Positions 26,900 to 32,845 of a DNA stretch of 49,547 nucleotides are shown piece by piece. Below the pieces are notes generated by a model, which saw nothing but the letters and a program-made list of their open reading frames with translations, ran no database searches and was not told the origin of the DNA. A program made the translations under genes and the position numbers. This stretch comes from a virus, in the IMG/VR virus record IMGVR_UViG_3300002137_000213, positions 1 to 49,547 of that record. One strand, written 5' to 3'. Within the stretch, counting starts at the first letter, position 1; the number at the start of each line of letters is the position of its first letter.

Positions 26900-27076
26900 T
26901 CATGAGTTATTGGCAGCCTCTCTCAGCGCCTCGATGAACTCCTTTCCCTTCTCCTTGGCTATCCGGTTGAGTTCCATCGATTCCAGCCTGCCGCGATTCC
27001 AGACCGCATGGTCGTCGCTGTAGTTATAATGCCAATCCGCCTGTGCGCATCGCTGTTTGAACTGTTCTATCGTCAT
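26900..27076 (-). CDS. Small hypothetical protein
   Basis: 58 residues, start overlapping the preceding stop (ATGA). Aromatic and charged: ADWHYNYSDDHAVWNRGR, then a helix LNRIAKEKGKEFIEAL. Compact globular appearance; no family recognised. Confidence 0.5.
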   Translation of the reverse strand: MTIEQFKQRCAQADWHYNYSDDHAVWNRGRLESMELNRIAKEKGKEFIEALREAANNS

Positions 27077-27321
27077 GCTGCCCACTCCATTCCTAGCATC
27101 TGTTTGATTTTGTACATCGACGACTTGTACTTGTTCCGCCGCAGCTTGCCGCCATCAGCTCTGTAGAAGGCGTAAGGCTTGTCCTTGCAGACGTTCTTGA
27201 TGCTGGTGTAGACGATGAACTCCTGCCCGTCGTCCTCAAGTGTTTGAAATGCGGACAGGCTGTGCGTCAAATGGATAGTTTGGCGCTGCTGCGGGTCGAG
27301 TTTGTAGATGTAGTATTTCAT
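27073..27321 (-). CDS. Small hypothetical protein
   Basis: 82 residues (RBS GGTGAG), overlapping neighbours on both sides by four bases, so part of a translationally coupled trio. It starts MKYYIYKLDP and ends with a basic segment (GGKLRRNKYKSSMYKIKQ) that could bind nucleic acid. No family recognised. Confidence 0.5.
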   Translation of the reverse strand: MKYYIYKLDPQQRQTIHLTHSLSAFQTLEDDGQEFIVYTSIKNVCKDKPYAFYRADGGKLRRNKYKSSMYKIKQMLGMEWAA

Positions 27322-27479
27322 GCGCTCACCTTCAATATGTGGAATTTCAGGACAATATCCAAGGTCTTCCCGAGCTGGATTATTTCCGCTTTGGCAAAAT
27401 CCTTGTTGACGTTTTCGTTGTCGAGCATGGTAAGGAGTACAGCCGCTAGGCTTTCGTAGGTGTTGTCTTGATCGGTCAT
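27318..27479 (-). CDS. 53-residue protein following a hammerhead motif
   Basis: Starts at ATG 27479, six bases after AGGAGG. Helical and acidic (TYESLAAVLLTMLDNEN). Its leader contains a hammerhead motif and a hairpin that encloses the RBS, so expression is probably controlled in RNA. Function unknown. Confidence 0.5.
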   Translation of the reverse strand: MTDQDNTYESLAAVLLTMLDNENVNKDFAKAEIIQLGKTLDIVLKFHILKVSA

Positions 27480-27480
27480 G

Positions 27481-27498
27481 ATTACCTCCTGCGGTAAT
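27481..27498 (-). promoter_or_regulatory. Shine-Dalgarno hairpin with GGA in the loop
   Basis: On the minus strand ATTACC (27498-27493) pairs with GGTAAT (27486-27481) around the six-base loop GCAGGA. The hairpin holds the Shine-Dalgarno sequence and has the form of a CsrA target (ANGGA in a loop over the RBS). Weaker analogues with GAGGA loops precede the genes starting at 28354, 30367, 31207 and 31492. Confidence 0.5.
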
Positions 27499-27504
27499 AG
27501 GTTT

Positions 27505-27564
27505 ACTAGGACGCCCATAGTCGGGCGTTTCGGCTGATAACCACTCAGCAGCTCATCGGCTAGC
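27505..27564 (-). ncRNA. Hammerhead ribozyme, type I, probably degenerate
   Basis: Minus strand: stem I GCTAG with CTAGT (27564-27560 and 27509-27505); core CCGATGA; stem II with loop GTGGTTA; GAAA; stem III ACGCCC/GGGCGT; then C17 with predicted cleavage between 27510 and 27509. The layout matches the second type I copy at 28382-28435. Two departures, core position U4 read as C and a two-base bulge in stem II, predict poor activity. Confidence 0.65.
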
Positions 27565-27600
27565 AAAAGCACAATTCCATGTTGCAAGGTTTGGGTAAGG

Positions 27601-27897
27601 CTAGATGACCTTGCGCACGCAATCCGCTGGCTTGGGGACTGTTTTGTCGTAATGCATAACGGCAGGCAGGTCTTCTGGTCTTACCCAAATGGTGATCATC
27701 TTGAGGTTCATCTTGTAGCGATCACCGGCTTTGGGCAGTTTGACTCTGGGCATGTAGCTCTTGTGATTGACGATGGTGGACACCGTGCGCTGGCTGGTTG
27801 CGTATTTCTTTGCCAGCTCCATCTGCCTGATATTTGTGTGCTGGTACTCATGCCGGATCATCTCGGCGGTTTTCATGGTCATGCGTTCTCGGCTCAT
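27601..27897 (-). CDS. Helix-turn-helix DNA-binding protein
   Basis: 98 residues, ATG overlapping the previous stop. EMIRHEYQHTNIRQMELAKKYATS and SQRTVSTIVNHKSY form a helix-turn-helix resembling those attached to HNH proteins and small phage regulators. The rest is basic (KLPKAGDRYKMNLKM). Likely a DNA-binding regulator; the target is unknown. Confidence 0.6.
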   Translation of the reverse strand: MSRERMTMKTAEMIRHEYQHTNIRQMELAKKYATSQRTVSTIVNHKSYMPRVKLPKAGDRYKMNLKMITIWVRPEDLPAVMHYDKTVPKPADCVRKVI

Positions 27898-28079
27898 GCT
27901 TCGTCCTCTTCGTCATCTTCGTCCTCTATTTGGGGTATTAGATTGTCCCATCCGTAAGCGATGCTCTGCTCTTCCACCCATTCGGCAGAGGTGTCGCCTA
28001 ATTCCTCGGGCGTCCATAGAATTACGGCGTAGCCTTGATCGGTTAGTTCACGCAATGCGGTTAAATGTGCGGCGTTCAT
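27894..28079 (-). CDS. Small acidic hypothetical protein
   Basis: 61 residues, overlapping both neighbours by ATGA. LRELTDQGYAVILWTPEELGD, then EWVEEQSIAYGWDNL, and a strongly acidic tail (IEDEDDEEDEA). Small phage proteins with a YAV...TPEELG motif are common but uncharacterised. Confidence 0.55.
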   Translation of the reverse strand: MNAAHLTALRELTDQGYAVILWTPEELGDTSAEWVEEQSIAYGWDNLIPQIEDEDDEEDEA

Positions 28080-28354
28080 GCTGTCACCTCCGCTTTGTAT
28101 CTAGCCAAGTCTCTCGCCGATGTTTTTATGTTGCTCTCCATTCTGTCGATCTTGTAATCAGAAAGCCCCGCAACAATTTCTCGAATTAATGTTTGGGCGC
28201 TATCCTGCGCGGCTATTTGTGCGTTGATGCCTAGTTGGGCGGAAGCGTGGTGTGAATTTTGCTCAGCCTTATATATCGCGGTTAAATCGTCGAGACTGAA
28301 CTGCCCGATAAGCCGCTGCACTGCGCCTGAAATGATTTTTCGTTTGATTTCCAT
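28076..28354 (-). CDS. Helical hypothetical protein following a hammerhead ribozyme
   Basis: 92 residues, RBS GAGGAGG in a small hairpin, with the ribozyme at 28382-28435 in its leader. Predicted mostly helical (SAQTLIREIVAGLSDYKID). First of a coupled three-gene set. Unknown function. Confidence 0.5.
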   Translation of the reverse strand: MEIKRKIISGAVQRLIGQFSLDDLTAIYKAEQNSHHASAQLGINAQIAAQDSAQTLIREIVAGLSDYKIDRMESNIKTSARDLARYKAEVTA

Positions 28355-28381
28355 TTGATTGCCTCCTCGGCGATTTGGTTA

Positions 28382-28435
28382 TCTAGGACGCCTCGCGGCG
28401 TTTCGACCGGTTACCGTCCGGTCTCGTCAGCTAGA
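28382..28435 (-). ncRNA. Hammerhead self-cleaving ribozyme, type I
   Basis: All conserved elements are present on the minus strand. Stem I TCTAG/CTAGA (28435-28431 with 28386-28382); core CTGACGA (28430-28424); stem II GACCGG/CCGGTC with loop ACGGTAA; GAAA (28404-28401); stem III ACGCC/GGCGT capped by a GCGA tetraloop; C17 at 28387. Predicted cleavage lies between 28387 and 28386. Cleavage would release the mRNA of the gene at 28354 with a short leader and leave the ribozyme on the upstream fragment. Confidence 0.88.
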
Positions 28436-28442
28436 ATTTTTC

Positions 28443-28468
28443 GGGGCGGGGAAAAAGAACCCCTCCCC
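28443..28468. repeat. G/C-rich hairpin upstream of the type I ribozyme
   Basis: GGGGCGGGG (28443-28451) faces CCCCTCCCC (28460-28468) with one mismatch and an A-rich loop. On neither strand does a T-run follow, so it is not a standard terminator. Confidence 0.5.
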
Positions 28469-28487
28469 CTATGCAACATGCTCCAAT

Positions 28488-28553
28488 AGGGAAGCACTAC
28501 AGTTACCGAGCGGACACAGCAAAGCAGCCAAGTAGTGCTGGCTGCCTTAGATG
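28488..28553 (-). pseudogene. Remnant similar to the 3' end of the ArdC-like gene
   Basis: The segment from AGGGAAGCACTAC to GGCTGCCTT parallels 29144-29205 inside the ArdC-like gene's 3' end, starting and ending with nearly identical runs and diverged in the middle with indels. The reading frame is broken. It is probably the tail of a lost duplicate. The rest of 28436-28637 shows no gene. Confidence 0.45.
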
Positions 28554-28637
28554 ACGGGGTGGGTGTTATTGCTTGGGATCGCTTTAAGTGCTAATGGTCT
28601 AAGTCTTGGCGACTCACGATCTGGCTTCGGTTAAGGT

Positions 28638-29069
28638 TTAAACGTCGCGCCACTCGCCATCAGCGTCTTTTACAACATTGACAGTGGGTTCCTGCACCTG
28701 AACCCAGCGGTTTTTTTGTTGACCATTTGCGTACCGAGAAGTCACGTCACTGTCCAGTCTCTCACCGGCTCGGTCATAGACCTCTTGGCAAAACGCGGTG
28801 CGCAGATAGGTGATTACTATGATGCCGCCTTTGCCGTAGTTCAGGCAGAACCAGCCAAGCTGAACGCCGTCACTCTTCGAGGCTATGAGGTAGTCCGCGC
28901 CGGTACAGGTCAGGGATTCGATAACCTCATCGCGACTGTCTGAGAGACTAATCACATTTTTATACGTGCCGTCGTTGACCGTAATGCAGGCGTCTCGGCT
29001 GAGTATTTCCTCGACCAAGTACTGGACGCCGACCTTGTCAGCATCCCAGTTTCCAGATTCTATTTTCAT
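28638..29069 (-). CDS. Hypothetical protein
   Basis: 143 residues, RBS AAGGAG. Beta-rich appearance (YLIASKSDGVQLGWFCLNYG, IIVITYLRTAF), with a C-terminal NRWVQVQEPTVNVVKD segment. No family recognised. It lies between the ArdC-like gene and its apparent remnant. Confidence 0.5.
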   Translation of the reverse strand: MKIESGNWDADKVGVQYLVEEILSRDACITVNDGTYKNVISLSDSRDEVIESLTCTGADYLIASKSDGVQLGWFCLNYGKGGIIVITYLRTAFCQEVYDRAGERLDSDVTSRYANGQQKNRWVQVQEPTVNVVKDADGEWRDV

Positions 29070-29109
29070 TATATAGCTCTCCTTGTGATTTTTGGTTTTA
29101 GTGTGCCAC

Positions 29110-30009
29110 TTAGGCGGCTAAAACTCTATGGCTTGCAGAGTCTAGGGAAGCACTACCGTTATCGTCTAGATACTGCACAGCAGCAGATGCCTGCTTGGCT
29201 GCCTTGACGATATGCTTAGGGTCTGACTTGAGCGACTTGAGCCACGATTTTATGTATGACTCATGCTGCAAGCCTTCGTAGGGTAAACCTAGCAACGCAC
29301 CGCCCATCGCGGCGCCTAGCTCTGCGACCAATTCCTCGAATGCGTAACCCTCAGAGCCAAAGGAGTTCAGGATCTGACGCTTGAGGCGTGAGGTGTGACC
29401 TGTCCAATGCACCATCTCATGCAGCAGGGTGGCGTCGTGGTTCGCCTCATCTTTAAAGGCATCGACTGACGGCATCTTGATGACATCCTGAGATGGGATG
29501 AAGCAGGCAGTATCACCGCCGTATTGCAGATTGATGCCAAGAGACTCAGCCAGTCGATTGACCGAGCCAGTACCGGCTGCCGGTGGGGTGTAAGTCTTGA
29601 TGCCCTGTAACCCTTCGATCTGTGCCACGTTCCAGACTGGAAAGCACTTGTTAATGAAGCCGGTCTTGGCGTCTCCGGTGGCTTTGTCCTTATAGCTAGA
29701 CCGCGCCATGAACCAGACATATTCGCACCCGCCGTTTTCGTCCTTGGATGATGGCACCTTGCCGCCTAGTGCAGTTGCCTGCTTGTAGGTCATCCAGCCA
29801 TTGCTGCCCCACTTGGCGGACGCCATGCTGAGATTTATCCAGTTGATGCCGGAGTAAGGTCGCCCCGTGCTGGCATTGTGTGGCACGCTGCCGTCGAAAA
29901 TGTGCGCCCACGGTTTGCGCCAGTCGCTGGCGTTTTCTAGGTTGGCGATGATTCGGTCAGTGACCACTTGAAACATGTCTTCATATTTGCTCATTTGTAA
30001 TTCCATCAT
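29110..30009 (-). CDS. ArdC-like antirestriction protein (ssDNA-binding + zincin)
   Basis: 299 residues from ATG 30009, chosen because GAGG lies six bases upstream; an ATG at 30117 gives a non-homologous extension. The N-terminal DUF1738-type domain shows PWAHIFDGSVPHNASTGRPYSGIN and KCFPVWNVAQIEG. The zinc metallopeptidase-like domain follows with HEMVHWTGH (H197, E198, H201) and FEELVAELGAA. ArdC of conjugative plasmids protects incoming DNA against restriction and binds ssDNA. In a phage it would shield the genome early in infection. Strong family match. Confidence 0.88.
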   Translation of the reverse strand: MMELQMSKYEDMFQVVTDRIIANLENASDWRKPWAHIFDGSVPHNASTGRPYSGINWINLSMASAKWGSNGWMTYKQATALGGKVPSSKDENGGCEYVWFMARSSYKDKATGDAKTGFINKCFPVWNVAQIEGLQGIKTYTPPAAGTGSVNRLAESLGINLQYGGDTACFIPSQDVIKMPSVDAFKDEANHDATLLHEMVHWTGHTSRLKRQILNSFGSEGYAFEELVAELGAAMGGALLGLPYEGLQHESYIKSWLKSLKSDPKHIVKAAKQASAAVQYLDDNGSASLDSASHRVLAA

Positions 30010-30079
30010 TGAATCCTCAGGTCTAAGTTGAAAAAAATGTGGCGGGAGAAACAAAACACCCCCCCAGTCCCGAATGCCC

Positions 30080-30367
30080 TCATACGTGATAACAGACCGC
30101 GTAACTGGTATATCCATGGATAGCCTTATACTGCCTGTCGAAGTGCTGACACTCTCGGGTGGGGAGCTGCTCAGCGAAATCGTTCATCCTGTCGACCAGC
30201 TTCGACTCTGCCCGCTCATGCCGCTCGCGCAGTCGCGCACCGTTGGCGCTGTGCTCGTCTTCGGTGTCCCATACTCGCTGGTGTGTCTCGAGCAGATCGC
30301 TGTAGCGGCGATCCAAGTTATAGAGCTGCTGGAATCGCTTGGTGTACTTCTCATGTAGTGCTTGCAT
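30080..30367 (-). CDS. Coiled-coil hypothetical protein
   Basis: 95 residues, RBS GAGGAGG. Charged helices with YTKRFQQLYNLDRRYSDLLE and GARLRERHERAESKLVD suggest a coiled coil. A terminator separates it from the preceding gene. Function unknown. Confidence 0.5.
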   Translation of the reverse strand: MQALHEKYTKRFQQLYNLDRRYSDLLETHQRVWDTEDEHSANGARLRERHERAESKLVDRMNDFAEQLPTRECQHFDRQYKAIHGYTSYAVCYHV

Positions 30368-30400
30368 GGTTGCCTCCTCGGCGGTTGAATAAATACAATA

Positions 30401-30423
30401 AAAGCCACTCGGTGAGTGGCTTT
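30401..30423 (-). terminator. Rho-independent terminator
   Basis: AAAGCCACTC and GAGTGGCTTT form a perfect 10-bp stem with a three-base loop. On the minus strand the stem is followed by TATTGTATTTATT. It ends or attenuates transcription of the upstream small-gene group before the 30367 gene. Confidence 0.75.
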
Positions 30424-30434
30424 GATGTGCTTAC

Positions 30435-30716
30435 TCAGTGAAAGCTGCGGTGATTCTTGATTGACCACTTCTCGATCACTGGCTGCCCATAGTCATCCGC
30501 GTCAACGACGATATAGGCGACCGTCTTTTTGACGTTGGCATACCGCCACCCAGAGTCATGCAGTGGTTTGAGCTGAACCCATACCCTGTGAGGGTAGTTG
30601 ACTACCGGCAGCCAGCTATCGGCAGGGCTGTTCGGCTCATACTCGAAGTCGTTGCCATTGCTGAGCTGGAAGCTGCCTACCAGTCGCTGCATAACATCCC
30701 ACGGTGCCAGACTCAT
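30435..30716 (-). CDS. Hypothetical protein
   Basis: 93 residues, start overlapping the preceding stop. Aromatic and beta-rich (YPHRVWVQLKPLHDSGWRYA, VAYIVVDADDYG). Followed by the terminator at 30401. Not recognised. Confidence 0.5.
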   Translation of the reverse strand: MSLAPWDVMQRLVGSFQLSNGNDFEYEPNSPADSWLPVVNYPHRVWVQLKPLHDSGWRYANVKKTVAYIVVDADDYGQPVIEKWSIKNHRSFH

Positions 30717-30880
30717 AATGTCCCCCTAGTGATCGCGATGATCGCCATGGACATCAGGAAGGTGCACGCGATGACGATGCCGAATGACATTACCGTTACG
30801 GTTGCATATATGACTTTCTCAGTGCGGTTCTCAGTGCGGTTCATAGTGCCAACTCCCTTGACTTCAACAGTGATTTGCAT
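30713..30880 (-). CDS. Small membrane protein with a duplicated N-terminal leader
   Basis: 55 residues from 30880 (GGAGG upstream), or 43 residues from the internal ATG at 30844, which has its own GGAG. The end is one hydrophobic segment (IYATVTVMSFGIVIACTFLM). The first codons (MQITVEVK) and the internal GGAGTTGGCACTATG copy the start and the end of the gene at 31028-31207. The gene therefore seems to carry a collapsed duplicate of that gene in front of a membrane peptide. Confidence 0.5.
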   Translation of the reverse strand: MQITVEVKGVGTMNRTENRTEKVIYATVTVMSFGIVIACTFLMSMAIIAITRGTL

Positions 30881-31031
30881 GGTTGCCTCCTTGAAAGCTG
30901 CGCTGATTCTTCAAAGTCAATTCAACAGCTTCTATAGCGGCTTCGACCTGAGCGCAGTCCATGTCGTTGCACTTCATGAAGTCAAGGCTGTAAAGCAAAG
31001 CGCCCAGCACATCCTGCTCGTAGCGGCTCAT
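30864..31031 (-). CDS. Small hypothetical protein
   Basis: 55 residues, ATG overlapping the previous stop and preceded by GGAG. MSRYEQDVLGALLYSLDFMK, then CNDMDCAQVEAAIEAVEL: helical and acidic with two cysteines. Its 3' end overlaps the next gene's start and RBS by 17 bases. Confidence 0.45.
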   Translation of the reverse strand: MSRYEQDVLGALLYSLDFMKCNDMDCAQVEAAIEAVELTLKNQRSFQGGNHANHC

Positions 31032-31207
31032 AGTGCCAACTCCTTTGACTTCTGGGTGAAGGTGTAGCCCAGTTGCTTCATCAGCGCTCGGGTCTGGTCG
31101 GTCAGTGTTTTGGTGCCAGCAATGCGGGCGAAAGTGTCACCGACGTGACAGGTTGGGTAGACGTTGATAACGCCGTAGACATTTTTTACTTCGACAGTGA
31201 TTTGCAT
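31028..31207 (-). CDS. Small hypothetical protein
   Basis: 59 residues from ATG 31207 (GAGGAGG upstream). MQITVEVKNVYGVINVYP is a beta hairpin-like start, followed by a helix (LTDQTRALMKQLGY). Preceded by a GCGCC/GGCGC hairpin at about 31232-31250. Function unknown; its leader and first codons are duplicated at 30880. Confidence 0.5.
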   Translation of the reverse strand: MQITVEVKNVYGVINVYPTCHVGDTFARIAGTKTLTDQTRALMKQLGYTFTQKSKELAL

Positions 31208-31261
31208 GGGTGCCTCCTCAGGCGGGTTGTTAAGCGCCCTCATTGAAGGCGCAATTAGTGC

Positions 31262-31492
31262 TTACCATCCGCAGACTTCTGATTTCTGCTCTGCTTTTAG
31301 ATCTCGGTATTCGTCCATTTCTTTTTTGACTTCATTCCAAGGCATCAGTCCAGACTTGCCCTCGAATTCCGAGTAGTGAATAAAGTCATTCCATTCAGCG
31401 CCCCCAAAACACTCGACAAAAATGTCCATTCCTTTGTCGTAATTTGCTTCGGCGTAGGCTTTTGCTTTATCGATAATCTGCTGTGCGTTCAT
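31262..31492 (-). CDS. Hypothetical protein following the type III hammerhead
   Basis: 76 residues, RBS GAGGAGG inside a GCCT/AGGC mini-hairpin. Acidic and helical (IDKAKAYAEANYDKGMDIFVE is split by a turn), then WNDFIHYSEFEG. First coding gene of the leftward accessory operon; the ribozyme at 31509-31560 lies in its leader. Unknown function. Confidence 0.55.
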   Translation of the reverse strand: MNAQQIIDKAKAYAEANYDKGMDIFVECFGGAEWNDFIHYSEFEGKSGLMPWNEVKKEMDEYRDLKAEQKSEVCGW

Positions 31493-31508
31493 GGTGCCTC
31501 CTCAGGCT

Positions 31509-31560
31509 AGTGTTTCGATCTGGCTGATCTCATCAGTGCGCCATATAAGACGCAGACACT
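31509..31560 (-). ncRNA. Hammerhead self-cleaving ribozyme, type III
   Basis: Minus strand order: AGTGT (31560-31556) then C17 (31555); stem I TGCGTC/GGCGCA with loop TTATAT; core CTGATGA (31536-31530); stem II GATC/GATC with loop AGCCA; GAAA (31516-31513); and ACACT overlapping it (31513-31509) to close stem III with AGTGT. Predicted cleavage lies between 31555 and 31554. All core bases match the hammerhead consensus. It sits 17 bases upstream of the 31492 start and near the 5' end of the operon transcript. Confidence 0.88.
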
Positions 31561-31638
31561 TGAATGGGTCTTGCCGCTTCACCCGTCGCATCTGCTCTAT
31601 CACAGTCTCTCGGGGTGCCCCTAGCCCTCTAGGTCGGA

Positions 31639-31655
31639 TCTGGTAAATTACCAGA
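31639..31655. promoter_or_regulatory. Near-perfect 17-bp palindrome, candidate operator
   Basis: TCTGGTAA and TTACCAGA surround one A. It lies just downstream of the leftward promoter candidate, where a bound repressor could block the accessory operon. Confidence 0.45.
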
Positions 31656-31718
31656 CAAATGAAATCTACCACGGCTTAAATTCAGCACGCAAGCTTTTTT
31701 TGCATCTACGCGCAATTA

Positions 31719-31747
31719 ATTTAATATGCGGGTATAATTTCATTCAA
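31719..31747 (-). promoter_or_regulatory. Leftward promoter for the accessory operon, back-to-back with a rightward -10
   Basis: On the minus strand TTGAAT (31747-31742) and TTAAAT (31724-31719) are 17 bp apart. On the plus strand a perfect TATAAT lies at 31733-31738 without a good -35, probably serving the late genes from 31775. The two therefore overlap. Confidence 0.5.
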
Positions 31748-31774
31748 AGATAGCTACTAGTAGAAGGGCGGAAA

Positions 31775-32053
31775 TTGGATGCGGACGTGGATATAGACCG
31801 GCGGCTTGACAGAATGGAAGCGAAGCTTGACGCGGTCGGCGAGACGCTTCAGCACTTGGCGAGAATCGACGAGCGGCTCACTGGCGGTCATAAGCGCATC
31901 GATGGGCACGACCATAGGCTAGACGCATTAGAGGTTCAGGTGCGGCTAGTAGATAAGCAGATGGCACAGAACGCAGGGCGCGGCATGGTGGTAGAGCGTG
32001 CGGCTTGGGTAGTGTTCGCGGCGATAGTCACCGCAGTGTCGAAATTTTTCTGA
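31775..32053 (+). CDS. XhlA-like small membrane protein
   Basis: 92 residues from a TTG start (AAGGGCGG upstream). Coiled-coil N-terminus (RRLDRMEAKLDAVGETLQHL, DHRLDALEVQVRL) and a C-terminal hydrophobic segment (AAWVVFAAIVTAV). This layout is that of XhlA/hemolysin-type proteins and other lysis-associated phage membrane proteins. It precedes the terminase and overlaps its start. A lysis role is plausible, not proven. Confidence 0.5.
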   Translation: MDADVDIDRRLDRMEAKLDAVGETLQHLARIDERLTGGHKRIDGHDHRLDALEVQVRLVDKQMAQNAGRGMVVERAAWVVFAAIVTAVSKFF

Positions 32054-32574
32054 TGCGGGAAAAACCCAACTCCCCCCCAACTCCGGCGCCATCACAGGAA
32101 GTAGATCAAATGCTAGTAGAGAGAGACACAGTAAGGGGAGACAACACCGATCAGGTTAAGCCTCTCAATCTACGTCAGCAGAAGTTCGTCGAGAACTATC
32201 TAACATCAGGCAATGCAACCAGATCAGCAGAGGCAGCAGGGTATAAACACCCAAACGTCCAAGCTTTCAGGCTGTTAGACAATATTAGTGTAAAGGCAGG
32301 CATTGACACCAAAAGGGCGAAAATGAGCAGAGATACTGAGGGTAGAAGGGAACGCTGGATCGAGCGGCTGGAGACACTCGGCGAGGATGCAGTTAGAGAT
32401 GCTGACCGGCTGAGAGCCATTGAGCAGCTATTCAAGGCAGAAGGCTGGATTGCACCCGAACGAAAGGAGGTTGTCCAGTTTTCTGGGGCTTTCCTCGCTG
32501 ATCTAGACCTTGATGAGCTAGAAGGCGGCTCTTTTGACGACACAATACTCAATGAAAACAACACGTTACAGTAG
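32053..32574 (+). CDS. terS: Terminase small subunit
   Basis: 173 residues from ATG 32053, overlapping the previous stop. LNLRQQKFVENYLTSGNATRSAEAAGYKHPNVQAF is the helix-turn-helix of the Terminase_2 family, which recognises the packaging site. It is followed by a helical oligomerisation segment (WIERLETLGEDAVRDADRLR) and an acidic tail. It is separated from the large subunit by about 1.8 kb of lysis-type and HNH genes, an unusual spacing. Confidence 0.85.
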   Translation: MREKPNSPPTPAPSQEVDQMLVERDTVRGDNTDQVKPLNLRQQKFVENYLTSGNATRSAEAAGYKHPNVQAFRLLDNISVKAGIDTKRAKMSRDTEGRRERWIERLETLGEDAVRDADRLRAIEQLFKAEGWIAPERKEVVQFSGAFLADLDLDELEGGSFDDTILNENNTLQ

Positions 32575-32845
32575 ATAGGCATGGTCTTAGTAGGAAGATG
32601 CCCATCAATCGACCCCATCAGCACCGTAGATCGTGCATAAAAGGTACTGTATGCATGTACAGTAAAAGGATGGCAGGGGGGGGTAGTGGGTGGAAAATGG
32701 CGACGGTCGTGAGGGTGGTTCCATGGGGGGACTATCAGTAAATAAATGCAAATTTAGAGGTTCCCTTTTAGGGGGGGGCGGTCTTTCTCACCTCACTTTC
32801 CGAAAAAATCAGAAACCAAAAATTTGAAAATAGGAAATATTGAAA
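32575..32845 (+). other. Non-coding region downstream of terS with G-tracts and an SOS box
   Basis: 271 bases without a credible gene. Three poly-G tracts lie at 32676-32683, 32725-32730 and 32771-32778, almost evenly spaced (49 and 46 bases). The SOS-like box is at 32647. A cos or pac site is possible because it lies next to terS. No ribosomal or tRNA sequence is seen. Confidence 0.4.
32645..32664. promoter_or_regulatory. LexA-type SOS box
   Basis: TACTGTATGCATGTACAGTA contains CTGT-N8-ACAG with the flanking TA...TA of the enterobacterial LexA consensus. It lies upstream of the lysis/terminase genes. Promoter elements around it are weak. Confidence 0.6.

Noticed and set aside
28443-28468. 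Terminator before the type I ribozyme
   Set aside because: The G/C hairpin lacks a T-run on either strand.
31502-31672. 56-codon minus-strand open frame (GTG start, ends QIETLA) upstream of the 31492 gene
   Set aside because: It has no ribosome-binding site and coincides with the complete type III hammerhead and a 17-bp palindrome; the sequence is better explained as RNA and operator.
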